From Pseudomonas sp. TNT3 (GTDB lineage: Bacteria; Pseudomonadota; Gammaproteobacteria; Pseudomonadales; Pseudomonadaceae), in assembly GCF_010095445.2 (NCBI RefSeq), contig NZ_WFGV02000013.1:53419-117418 (forward strand): DNA of 64,000 bases. Reading direction: 5' to 3'. A model generated the notes under the pieces. That model had not been told where the DNA came from. It saw only the letters and a list, made by a program, of their open reading frames with translations, and searched no databases. Shown here piece after piece: positions 54,059 through 63,800 of this stretch. A program made the position numbers and the translations under genes. Every line of letters begins with the position of its first letter. Within the stretch, counting starts at the first letter, position 1.

Positions 54059-56145
54059 AGTATCACTTGATTCCTTGTCTACTGCTCGGCTGTAGTACTT
54101 GGGCAGTAGCCGAACCGCGCTACACGCAGAGCGATTTTGGTGGTATAGGCCTATTACAAACTCCTACTGCGCGTATGGCTCCGGCTGGGGAGTTGTCTTT
54201 GACCGCCAGTCGAACTGATCCGTATAGTCGTTATAGTGTGTCCTTTCAGCCTTTCGATTGGTTGGAAGGGTCGTTTCGCTACACCTCGATTAGTAACCGC
54301 GACTATGGTCCTGAATCTCTTAGCGGTAGCCAGAGTTACAAAGATAAGGCGATCGACGCCAAAGTGCGCCTGCTCGAAGAAACCCACTGGATACCGCAAA
54401 TTGCATTAGGTGCACGTGACGTGGGTGGTACTGGCCTGTTTTCCAGTGAGTATTTTGTAGGCAACAAACGGATGGGGAATTTCGATCTTAGCCTGGGCTT
54501 AGCCTGGGGCTATATCGGGAACCGTGGCGATATGGACAACCCGTTGGGCTGGCTGGATGACAAATTCGACACACGACCAGACTCAGGCACCCAAGCAGGT
54601 AACTTTAACGGAAACAGCTACTTCCGTGGCTCCCCATCGTTCTTTGGCGGCGTGAACTACCAAACACCTTGGGACCCGCTATCCATAAAGCTCGAATACG
54701 AAGGCAACGACTACCAACACGAGCCACAGGATAACAACCAGATCCAAGATTCCCCAATCAACCTGGGCTTCGTTTTCAAAGCCAACGATTGGGTAGATCT
54801 CCACGCAGCCTGGGAACGCGGCAACACCGCCATGTTCGGCATAACCCTGCACACCAACTTCGCCACCCGCAAAGCGCCAACCAAAAGCTTCGACCCTAAA
54901 CCCGAACCTGTGCCGGACGTCAAACCGACAACCGCTCCAACGGACGTGCAATGGGCCGGCGTCGCCAAGCGTTTGCAAAACAACGCAGGCTACACCGTTT
55001 CGAAAATCACCCAACGTGATTCCGAACTCATCGTCTACGGTGAACAGGGTCGCTACTTCCACACCCCAAAAGCCGTTGGTCGCGCTTCGCGCATCCTCGA
55101 CAACAGCGTCAACGATCAAATCGACTGGTTCACCATGGTCGACACTCGTTACAGCTTGCCGATCGAGGAAGTCAGCGTGCCCCGGGATACGTTCCGCGAA
55201 GTGGTGCAAGAAGATCGCCCACTGGAAGACCTGCGCCGGGTAACCGAGCAAAACGTTTCGGTACCGCATCAAGAGAAAACCCTGTACGCGAAGACGCCGG
55301 ACAAGTTCACCTATGGCCTGGGCCTTGGATATAAACAGAACGTCGGCGGTCCCGACGGGTTCCTGTTGTATCAGTTCAGTGCGGATCTGAGCGCCGAGTA
55401 TCGTTTCAAGCCTGATCTGTGGTGGAACGGTCTGTTAAGCGCGAACCTGATCAACAACTTCGACAAGTTCAAATACGACGCACCGAGCGGCCTGCCCCGT
55501 GTACGTACCGACCTGCGTCAGTACATGACGACGTCGGAAGTTACGATGCCGACGTTTCAGCTCAATAAGGTCAAGCAACTGGATCAAGACCTCTACGGTA
55601 TGGTTTACGGCGGCTATCTGGAGTCGATGTTCGCCGGTGTCGGGAGTGAAGTGCTGTATCGTCCAATGGGCGAGCGCTGGGCCGTTGGTGTGGACATGAA
55701 CTGGGTCAAGCAGCGTGATTTCGATCAGGGCTTCGGTTTGCGCGACTACAGCACCATCACGGGCAACGCTTCGCTCTACTACCGCAGTTCGTTCCAAGAC
55801 ATTCTGGGGGCACTCAGTGTTGGTCGTTATTTGGCCAAGGACTACGGCGTTACCTTGGACTTGTCCCGCGAATTCGCCAACGGCGTGCGGTTTGGTGGTT
55901 GGGTGACGGTCACCAATGCCACGAAAGAAGAATACGGTGAAGGTAGTTTCGGTAAAGGCATCTATTTCTCGATTCCGTTCGATGAATTGATGGCCAGTTC
56001 CACCACTCGCCGAGCTAACTTGGCATGGACTCCGCTGACTCGAGACGGTGGCGCTTCCTTGGGTCGCAGCTACTCGCTGTACTCCCTGACAGAGCGTCGG
56101 AACATCGACCTGTTCCACAACAACTTCTACAAGGTCACCGAATGA
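54055..56145 (+). CDS. gfcD: GfcD/YjbH-family outer-membrane protein
   Basis: 696 aa. A signal peptide (MKYHLIPCLLLGCSTWAVA) is followed by the YjbH opening SDFGGIGLLQTPTARMAPAGELSLTASRTDPYSRYSVSFQPFDWLEGSFRYTSI. Two long beta-barrel-like regions flank a periplasmic alpha/beta insert rich in Pro and charged residues (SFDPKPEPVPDVKPTTAPTDVQW...). The last residues VTE follow an aromatic strand, as in outer-membrane barrels. It is a probable two-barrel outer-membrane protein working with GfcB and GfcC in polysaccharide export. It overlaps the next gene by 4 nt. Confidence 0.92.
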   Translation: MKYHLIPCLLLGCSTWAVAEPRYTQSDFGGIGLLQTPTARMAPAGELSLTASRTDPYSRYSVSFQPFDWLEGSFRYTSISNRDYGPESLSGSQSYKDKAIDAKVRLLEETHWIPQIALGARDVGGTGLFSSEYFVGNKRMGNFDLSLGLAWGYIGNRGDMDNPLGWLDDKFDTRPDSGTQAGNFNGNSYFRGSPSFFGGVNYQTPWDPLSIKLEYEGNDYQHEPQDNNQIQDSPINLGFVFKANDWVDLHAAWERGNTAMFGITLHTNFATRKAPTKSFDPKPEPVPDVKPTTAPTDVQWAGVAKRLQNNAGYTVSKITQRDSELIVYGEQGRYFHTPKAVGRASRILDNSVNDQIDWFTMVDTRYSLPIEEVSVPRDTFREVVQEDRPLEDLRRVTEQNVSVPHQEKTLYAKTPDKFTYGLGLGYKQNVGGPDGFLLYQFSADLSAEYRFKPDLWWNGLLSANLINNFDKFKYDAPSGLPRVRTDLRQYMTTSEVTMPTFQLNKVKQLDQDLYGMVYGGYLESMFAGVGSEVLYRPMGERWAVGVDMNWVKQRDFDQGFGLRDYSTITGNASLYYRSSFQDILGALSVGRYLAKDYGVTLDLSREFANGVRFGGWVTVTNATKEEYGEGSFGKGIYFSIPFDELMASSTTRRANLAWTPLTRDGGASLGRSYSLYSLTERRNIDLFHNNFYKVTE

Positions 56146-56537
56146 AGCAACGGATACTGCGTGCCCTGCCCAAGCTGGCGTTTTTCGTGATCCTGGTGGT
56201 GCTGTGCGTCGCCGGAATGCGCGGCGAGCCGGTACCGCAGGTGTTTGAGAATCAGGACAAGCTGCATCACTGGGCCGGGTTCGCTTGTCTGACGGTGAGT
56301 GCTTATCTGGCATTCCCTGGCACTCGGATTATCTGGTTGATGTTTTGGACACTGTTGGGTTCGATGTTGATCGAATTGGAGCAGAGTTTCATGCCGCTGC
56401 GCACTGCGTCCTGGGGTGACATGGTGGCTAACGCCACGGGTGTTATGTGCGGGATGGTGGCTATTCTGGTTTGGCGTGGTTATCAGCGTGCGAGGCTCAA
56501 GAAGGCCTCGTTCGCGGTGTCGCAAAGCGTCAACTGA
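56142..56537 (+). CDS. VanZ-like membrane protein
   Basis: 131 aa with four membrane helices (LAFFVILVVLCVAGM; WAGFACLTVSAYLAF; IIWLMFWTLLGSMLIELEQSFM; ANATGVMCGMVAILVW). The pattern NQDKLHHWAGFACL...E..Q.FMPLRTASWGDMVANATGV is the VanZ-family motif (DK..H...F; D...N..G). The family is named for teicoplanin resistance but is often found at the ends of polysaccharide operons with unknown function. Its ATG overlaps the gfcD stop, so it is the last gene of the operon. Confidence 0.88.
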   Translation: MKQRILRALPKLAFFVILVVLCVAGMRGEPVPQVFENQDKLHHWAGFACLTVSAYLAFPGTRIIWLMFWTLLGSMLIELEQSFMPLRTASWGDMVANATGVMCGMVAILVWRGYQRARLKKASFAVSQSVN

Positions 56538-56560
56538 TCAGATAATTCAGCCGTTTCCTC

Positions 56561-56650
56561 TGTGGGAGTGGGCTTGCTTGTGATGGGGTGTGTCAGTCGA
56601 TTTAAGTGTTGACTGACACACCGTAATCGCGAGCAGGCTCGCTCCCACAG
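56561..56650. repeat. REP pair (inverted)
   Basis: TGTGGGAGTGGGCTTGC at left and GCGAGCAGGCTCGCTCCCACA at right form an imperfect mirrored pair, marking the boundary between the polysaccharide and defence segments. Confidence 0.8.
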
Positions 56651-56673
56651 TTGTTTCTGGTATGACTGGTCTG

Positions 56674-58287
56674 TTAATCAGTAGCTTCGACCGTGATCTC
56701 AGCATCCATATCTTTCAAGTCGGATAATTCCGCATCACCGGACATCATCCCAAGTGACCGCAGCATCTCGACCAACCCATTGCTTTCATCCCCAAGCACA
56801 GCAACACCCACCTGATTCTCCTCGTGATAGTCCATCGCCTCCAACCACGGAGCACCGCCCCTGCGCGGGACCAGCAATACCGCCCTGTCCGGCCTCATCC
56901 CATTCCAGCGCAAACAATCGCGGTACAGGTGCGCAGATTCCATTGCGTCCAGCACCGCAGTGCGGGTGACCCGGTACTTGGCGTCCATCACGATGAACTT
57001 GCAGCCCTGCGGGCCTTTTACTGTGACGACAATGTCGGGATAGCGCTCACCCGACACGCTGGTAAATCCATGATTGTCTGGCCGATCAAATGCGGGGCAC
57101 TGAACCTGTAGCCACACATCGACCTGAGTGTCGTTGCCTGTACCTGTACAGCGGATGACATCCACTCGCGTGCCGGGCCAATGGTTTGTCCAGCTCAGTT
57201 CGGGATAGAGAGACTTCAAAGTAGCAACGACCTTGAGGTAGCACCATCGCTCGTAGATCTCCCACGTGGGACTGATCCACAGGCGCTCCCCATTGCGGCT
57301 GCCGTCGATACCTGGGCGCAGTACATACCAACCGTAACGATAAGCGCGTGCATAGGCCGGGTGGGCAGAGATGGCGTTGAGCCCTGCGGCGGTGATTCGG
57401 CGTTGGCGCAGGGAGCAAAACGGTTCCCGGCGTTGAATCTTCCTCAGTGCACTGTGCAGCCCTTCCACGTATTCAATGCGCCGGCCAAGCCTTGGAGCCA
57501 GGGCAGAACGGGTGTCGGTGTCGCGCTCACGAGTCAGCAGTGTTCGCAAATCTGTGATGACCTGTCGACAGCGGCGTATCGTTTCATCAAGCACGACAGC
57601 CATGGCCTGGTTAGCCGGGTTGTCCAGGTCCTCGAACACGCTGGGCACATCAAATTGCAGGGGCTTTGCGCCAGTGTTCGTTTGCGCCCGGTGATAGAGC
57701 AGCGCAGTGGCAGCCGGGTCTTGCAGGGCACGACGCAGAGTCTGATGATCAATACGGCGCAACTGATGCGCAGGCCGTAACGTGCGCTCTCGCCGCAGCC
57801 GGGTGAGCGGCTTGCGTATGACATCGGTGAGGGCCGTGAGTAAGGTCGGGCCGTACCGCTTGAGCCGTGCGAAGCTGAGGTGCGGATCAGTGACACGCCC
57901 TTCGCGACCGATGTCCCGCTGGGCGTATTCGTCGCCTAGCAGCAGACGTGAATCAAAGGCGAGGATCTCGTCGAGCATGGCGGCGAATGTCGCTTCGCCG
58001 ACTTTGCTCTGGTCCGGTGCCACGTCGAAATGGTAGGTCGCAACAACGACGCCCCCCTCGTCCACCAGCTCCGCGGATACCTTGCCGGCATAGAACATCG
58101 GCGTCCATTGCCACGCATCGAACGCGCCATGGCGAATGGTTTGCAGCGGCTCATCGTCGACGAAGAAACTCCGCTGGGGCACCACCTTGAAATAATAGGT
58201 GCCCAGCTCCACGAACCCCGGTTCGACCCCGTCAGGGCTGACGCTGAATGCACGTCCTAACTTATCGATGTAATGGATAACGGCCAT
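56674..58287 (-). CDS. McrC-like nuclease subunit (DUF2357 plus PD-(D/E)XK)
   Basis: 537 aa. The N-terminal ~330 residues match DUF2357: an early beta-rich part, then a long helical region with RHGAFDAWQWTPMFYAGKV and LWISPTWEIYERWCYLKVV at its end. The C-terminal ~200 residues carry the PD-(D/E)XK core: SGERYPDIVVTV...CKFIVMDAKYRV (Asp, then D-A-K), followed by MESAHLYRDCLRWNG. This is the McrC architecture, a nuclease activated by a McrB-type motor. Its start is 4 bp after the motor-gene stop. It is probably part of a modification-dependent or foreign-nucleic-acid restriction system. Confidence 0.85.
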   Translation of the reverse strand: MAVIHYIDKLGRAFSVSPDGVEPGFVELGTYYFKVVPQRSFFVDDEPLQTIRHGAFDAWQWTPMFYAGKVSAELVDEGGVVVATYHFDVAPDQSKVGEATFAAMLDEILAFDSRLLLGDEYAQRDIGREGRVTDPHLSFARLKRYGPTLLTALTDVIRKPLTRLRRERTLRPAHQLRRIDHQTLRRALQDPAATALLYHRAQTNTGAKPLQFDVPSVFEDLDNPANQAMAVVLDETIRRCRQVITDLRTLLTRERDTDTRSALAPRLGRRIEYVEGLHSALRKIQRREPFCSLRQRRITAAGLNAISAHPAYARAYRYGWYVLRPGIDGSRNGERLWISPTWEIYERWCYLKVVATLKSLYPELSWTNHWPGTRVDVIRCTGTGNDTQVDVWLQVQCPAFDRPDNHGFTSVSGERYPDIVVTVKGPQGCKFIVMDAKYRVTRTAVLDAMESAHLYRDCLRWNGMRPDRAVLLVPRRGGAPWLEAMDYHEENQVGVAVLGDESNGLVEMLRSLGMMSGDAELSDLKDMDAEITVEATD

Positions 58288-58290
58288 GGT

Positions 58291-60552
58291 TCATCGCCAG
58301 AATCGGGCAGTGCCGAGGATGTGCAGGTCGCCCTTCAATTCGACGAGTTTTGCGGTGGATTCCGGCAACAGCCCGCCTCCTAAAAGCGTAATGCAGTTGT
58401 CGAATGCATCCTGTAGGCGCTGCGAATCTTCTCCGCGGATTTTGGGCAGGACCTTGGCGTAAATCGCTTGATCCAGCGCCGCGTCAAATTTAATTACGCC
58501 GCCGGTCTCGGCCTGCTCGATGTAGCCGATTACGTCTTGAATGGTGCGCCAACCGAAATGCAGGCGTGCCGGGCGCAGGGCCTTGACCAAGCCCGTTAGC
58601 GTGTCGCGCACGTGGGAAACTTGTTGCACGGTCAGGCTGCTGGTTTGCCAGCCTGGGAACGCGTCGACATCGATATCCCAGAACTCGATGACAGACGCCC
58701 GATCAAGCACTTTATCGCTCAGCCCGTGGGTGGTTTCATCCATATTAACGGTGCCGATGATCAGCAGATTGTCCGGATAGGCAATGCTCCGGGGCACGCC
58801 GCTGATGTCATCGTACTGGGCATGGAATTCGATGCGATCGCCGGTTTCCATGGCCGACAGCAGTGGCGCGAGGTACTGCTCGGGGTGGGACAGGTTCATT
58901 TCATCGAGCACTACCGTGTACGGGCGTTCGGGGTCGGCGCTGGCTTTGAGTAGGAAATCGACGAATGCCGTACGGACATAACTGTCGCTGTCCAACGGGT
59001 TGATGTAACCCAGCACGCAGGAAGGATCGTGCCAGCCGGGTTGGACAGGTATTGTCAGCAGGTAGGGTGCTGGATTGGATTGATCTTGGTGTAGCGCGTG
59101 CGCGTAACCCCGCGCCAGTAGCGTTTTGCCCGAACCGCTTAAGCCGGTGAGGACTGCAAAATGTCGGCGTGGATGACTCCAGAGTCCGGCGTCGAGGCGA
59201 GCAACCTGATTGAGTGAGAAGGCGGTGCCTTTCGGGAGGCTTTCGTGGATGGTTTGCGGTGATGGGCGTTGGAACGGAGCGGGTTTCTGATCCGGAACGG
59301 TCAATGGGGCGATGGGGGGATTCGCTTGTGAGGACGGTGATTGAGGGAGCCAGTGAATCTGCGCTGCCCAGGCTTTTCCCCGCTCTGTCAGGTGCAATTT
59401 ATCGTGCTTTTTTTTCTCGGCTAACTGCAATTTTTCCAACCAGAAGGGCACATTGGAGGCAGCTCTGTCGCCAGACGATTCTGATCTGATACTTCTCAGC
59501 AAATTGAACGTATCAGAGTTGGACATAGCTTGGCTGCGCATTGCAACAAGCATGTGATCAAACCCGACCACGCGGGTCAGCAGCCAATCAGAGATTTCCT
59601 CGGGCCCGTCTGTTTCCACAAGGCCTTCACCTCGCGGCGTCAAATAGATTTTATCACCTCGCTCTTGTATCACCCCCCACGTAAATAGATTGTGGAGGTG
59701 ACTTTTTAAACTCGTTTTGCCGTTTGCATCTTTGATTTTTTGCATATGAGCTAGAAGGTCCTCACGCGTGCAACCCCCTTTGGCGAATTTGATGATGGCC
59801 GTAACATCCGCGAGCCCCTTTCCTATGGCGCGCATGCCAAATTCGCGGCTTTCGTCAGGCAAGGGATTGAGTCGCTCATGGCCCGTATTGAAGTCTACGA
59901 TTTCGGTAGCCTCAGCTTCCTGATCCTGGAGGTAGTTCAAGTAAAGCAACCACGGCAAGGTCATGCGCTCCAGTGCTTGCGGGGATAGCCCATCAACCTT
60001 GTCGCCCAGGACATGATCCAGGTGATCGCGCACAAGATGATGCAGCGATAGATCACCCTCTGCCCCCGATAAACCGAGCCATAACGACAATGTACGCAGC
60101 TTCGAAATGTGAGCGATCGTCGTCAACCTGGACGGACAAAGCGCGGCGAAGAGTCTGTTCTTTTTCAGTCGGGTATTGCGTTGGTTGATTGGAGTGTCGA
60201 CCAATCGACTCAGCGCCTGCCAGCCGGCGTTCAGTACTTCGTCATACTTTTGCGGGTCGATTCCTTCAAGCGATGTGCGGATATCCCAAAGGCATGTGGC
60301 GACGGAGGGCGTGTGAATAGCGTCGGACGCATTGATCGGGCCCATTCCGTTGCGGCATAAGGTTTCACTCTCCCACAACTCCGTTTGAATCTGCGTACTG
60401 CAAAACTCATCGTGAGTGGCGTTCTGAACTTTCTGCAGAAACTCCGACAGGCTTGCCAGCCAGTTCTGATACCAAGGTAACCCACGATGCTGAGCCAGGA
60501 CTACTTCACAAGCTGCTCTTAGATTCGCGTCATTTGTCAGATCCACCGCCAC
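58291..60552 (-). CDS. McrB-like AAA+ NTPase with winged-helix N-terminal region
   Basis: 753 aa from a GTG at 60552 preceded by AAAAGGGG; an ATG at 60615 is the alternative. The C-terminal McrB-family AAA+ domain has Walker A GLSGSGKT near residue 465, Walker B YTVVLDEMNLSHPEQYLAPLL near 545 and GTVNMDETTHGLSDKVLDRA near 600. The N-terminal ~400 residues are helical with winged-helix-like modules (GGCTREDLLAHMQKI, YLTPRGEGLVET; later LHLTERGKAWA), not the EVE/YTH-type or DUF3578 readers of known McrB. It would load onto foreign nucleic acid and drive the nuclease encoded 4 bp downstream. Confidence 0.85.
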   Translation of the reverse strand: MAVDLTNDANLRAACEVVLAQHRGLPWYQNWLASLSEFLQKVQNATHDEFCSTQIQTELWESETLCRNGMGPINASDAIHTPSVATCLWDIRTSLEGIDPQKYDEVLNAGWQALSRLVDTPINQRNTRLKKNRLFAALCPSRLTTIAHISKLRTLSLWLGLSGAEGDLSLHHLVRDHLDHVLGDKVDGLSPQALERMTLPWLLYLNYLQDQEAEATEIVDFNTGHERLNPLPDESREFGMRAIGKGLADVTAIIKFAKGGCTREDLLAHMQKIKDANGKTSLKSHLHNLFTWGVIQERGDKIYLTPRGEGLVETDGPEEISDWLLTRVVGFDHMLVAMRSQAMSNSDTFNLLRSIRSESSGDRAASNVPFWLEKLQLAEKKKHDKLHLTERGKAWAAQIHWLPQSPSSQANPPIAPLTVPDQKPAPFQRPSPQTIHESLPKGTAFSLNQVARLDAGLWSHPRRHFAVLTGLSGSGKTLLARGYAHALHQDQSNPAPYLLTIPVQPGWHDPSCVLGYINPLDSDSYVRTAFVDFLLKASADPERPYTVVLDEMNLSHPEQYLAPLLSAMETGDRIEFHAQYDDISGVPRSIAYPDNLLIIGTVNMDETTHGLSDKVLDRASVIEFWDIDVDAFPGWQTSSLTVQQVSHVRDTLTGLVKALRPARLHFGWRTIQDVIGYIEQAETGGVIKFDAALDQAIYAKVLPKIRGEDSQRLQDAFDNCITLLGGGLLPESTAKLVELKGDLHILGTARFWR

Positions 60553-60832
60553 CTGCTTACCCCTTTTGTCATTTGAGAGACAGTATTCATTACCGTCACA
60601 GCTACGCCTTGCCATAAAGCCCGTCTGGACGCTCGCTTTAGAGCCTTGTCTGTGAGCTGCACTATGCGTGATCAGGAAACATCCTGCATGCACTTGAATG
60701 GCAGAGCAAAACAATTGCTTCGAATTGATTCAGCGATTTTTCCTACCAACAACACCTACTCCGCCTGACTTCTTTCCACCCTGATCCCCCGCACAGTCTC
60801 TCGCGCCATTTTTCCTGCGCGAGGGACTGCTC
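60553..60832. other. divergent intergenic region between the McrB-like and rhs genes
   Basis: 280 bp; must contain both promoters. No clear consensus, repeat or RNA gene was seen. Confidence 0.4.
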
Positions 60833-60880
60833 ATGTTCGACCCGATTGTGTGTTCGCCTTCGTTCGAAGCGCTGCGCTGA
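60833..60880 (+). CDS. 15-codon leader ORF overlapping the rhs start
   Basis: ATG at 60833 with GAGGGACTGCTC upstream reads MFDPIVCSPSFEALR and stops at TGA 60878-60880, which shares its A with the rhs ATG (TGATG). It could be a translational-coupling leader, or the true N-terminus of rhs separated by a 1- or 2-nt frameshift. Sequence alone does not decide. Confidence 0.35.
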   Translation: MFDPIVCSPSFEALR

Positions 60881-63800
60881 TGGAGCACAGCGCACGCATC
60901 GAGCAGGCGCTCGACGACTTTCCTAACACCTTGACGCTGTATCTCCAGCAGCTCGATCACTGGTTCAGCCGTGCCGCCGACACCGTCAGTCACGCGACGG
61001 ATCTGCCGTCGCTGATGGACATGGATCGGCGGATCAAGCTCGGTGATAGCACCACGGTGGTCGGTCGTCGCGATGACGATTTTATCTCCACGGTGGCGCA
61101 GTGCCCGAGCAACGGGATTCTGCTGATCGAGAGCACGTTCGAGTCGGTGTATGACATTCCGCTGGGGAACATTCAGGTTGATGTGATAGCGGTCGAGGGT
61201 GGCGAGCGCAAGTCGGTCACGCTGGATGCAAACGGGAAAGGACAATTCCGCGGTATTCCCGGAAAGTTTTACCGGGTGCACGTGCAAAGCGCGGTGACGA
61301 AGGATCAGGTTGATGCGCTGTTCAAGTCTTACGACGGACTCACCGGGCAACTGGAAGACTGGCTGCGCAAGGAGTGGGAGGGGTTCAAGCCGCAGTGGTC
61401 GCAGTCGGCGTTTGCGGCGGCGGGTAATGGAATGCTGGCCGGAAGTTGGGCGGCGATTATTGGGGTGTGGGACAGCCTCAGCCTGCTCTCGGAAATCCTT
61501 CAGGATCCCGGCAGATTCGCTGAACGCTTGGGCAGTGGCGCGGATGAGCTGGTCAAGCTCGCGAAGTCCGCACCGGAGGCGATGGCCCAAATCCAACTGC
61601 TGGTCAGTGATGAAGCGGCGCTGTGTTTGCTGCTGCGCACGGCCAGTCTGTGGTGGGACATGCTGCCGCCCAGTGTACTCGCGGGCAACACCGCCGAAGC
61701 GGTGGCCACGGGGGTGGTGCAACTGCTGATCGATATCCTGATTGGTGTTGTCCTGACGTTCGTAGGCGCCGGCATCGCTTACTTGAGCATGCGCTTGGCC
61801 CACTATGGCGCCCGGATCGTCAATGCCGCCGTGGGCTTCGTCAACGCCATCTTCGCCCTCCTCAGCACCTTCATGTCCTACGTCGACCGCTACAAAGCCG
61901 TCGCCGCACGCGGCATCGCGGCCGGCGCCAATCAGGGTCGCCTGCTGCTGAACTGGAACCCCCGCAAGAACACCACGCTCAAGCAGAACGAACACCGCGA
62001 CGACGCGTCGAAACAGGCAAAAAACCCCAACGACGACGCCGCCACATGCGTGGCGTCCACCTGCAAGAATGGCTGCCCGGTATCGATGGTCACCGGCGAA
62101 GAACTGCTGACCCTCACCGACGGCACGCTCGACGGCCTCCTGCCCTTCGACTTCGCCCGCCTCTACCGCACCAGCGCCGCCGAGCTCGATGTCGGCCTCG
62201 GTTTCGGCTGGAGCCACAGCCTCTCCCATCGCCTGGAAATCGTCGGCGACGAAGTCATCTGGATCGACCACGAAAACCGTCGCACGCCCTTTCCCCTGCC
62301 GAACAGCGAACGTCCGGCGATCCACAACAGCCTGTCCAGGGCGGCGATTTTTCTCGGTGACGCGGCCGAAGAACTGATCCTCGCCCAAGCCGGCGACGCA
62401 CCGCGCTTTTATCACTTCATCAACGGTCGCTTAAGCGCGATCAGCGACGCCTACGACAACCGCCTGCACCTGACCCACGACTACCACGGCCGCCTCGAGC
62501 GCGTGGACAACGGCGCCGGTCGCGCCTTGTTGTTGCGTTACGACCGTCGCCACCTGATCGCCGTCGACTACCAGCGGTTTACCCCGGCGCCCACCGTGGC
62601 CCAGGGGTGGGTGACGGAGCAGACGCTGGTCCGCTATCGCTACGACGAGCACCAGCAGCTGATCGAAGCGACCAACGCCGCCGAGGAGAGCGAGCGTTAC
62701 CGCTATGACGAGCAGCACGTGATCCTGCAGCGGCAACTGGCCGGTGGGGCGAGTTTCTTCTGGGCGTGGGAACGGTCTGGCAAGGCGGCCCGCTGCATCC
62801 GTCACTGGGCCTCGTTCGGGCAGATGGACGCGCACTACGTCTGGGATGACCAGGGCAGCGTCACGGTCAAGAACCTCGATGGCAGCGAAGAGGTGTACGT
62901 CCACGACGATCGGGCGCGGCTGGTGCGCAAGGTCGAACTGGATGGCGGCGAACACCTCAAGTCTTACGATGATCAGGGTCGATTGATCGCCGAGCAGGAC
63001 CCGCTGGGCGCGGTCACCGAATACCACTACGACGACGCTGGGCGGTTGGTGGCGCTGATTCCACCGCAAGATGAACCGACAGCCTACGAATACCGAAACG
63101 GTTTCCTGCACGCACGCTTTCGCGGCAAGGCCGAGTGGAAATACCTGCGCAACGCCCAGGGCGATGTCACCGAGGCCATCGACCCGGACGGCCACACCAC
63201 GCACTACCGCTACGACGCCCAAGGCCGACTGCTGTCGATCCGATACCCGGATCACAGCCGGCACCTGTTCGTCTGGAACGCGCTGGGCCAGCTCGTCGAA
63301 GAAACGCTGCCGATAGGTGGCACGAGAAAGTTTTCCTACGATGCGCTGGGGCGGCGGATTACCCAGGAAGACGAACACGGCGCCGTCACGCACTCGCAAT
63401 GGGATGCCGTCGGCCGACTGATCCACAGCACCTCACCCTCCGGCGCCACCCGCTCCTTCAGCTACAACGCCTACGGCACGCTCACCTCAGCCACCGACGA
63501 ACTGGGCCAGGTCACGCGCTACGAGTACGTCGAGGACCTGCACCTGGTCAGCCGTCGGATCAATCCGGACGGTTCGCAGCTGCGTTATCGCTACGACAAC
63601 GCACAGTTGTTGCTGACGGAAATCGAGAACGAGTCCGGCGAAAAATACCTTCTGGACTACACCGCCAACGGACTGATCCGACAGGAAACCGGCTTCGACG
63701 GCCTGCGCACTGCCTACGAATACGACCTCAACGGGCACCTGCTGGAGAAGACCGAGTTTGGCGAGGACGGCTCGCAACTGGTCACCGGGTATACACGCGA

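Noticed and set aside
60730..62415. Minus-strand frame of 561 codons opposite rhs, and another at 62431-63426
   Set aside because: The plus strand reads continuously as an Rhs protein with YD-repeats; the minus-strand frames have no ribosome site or family match.
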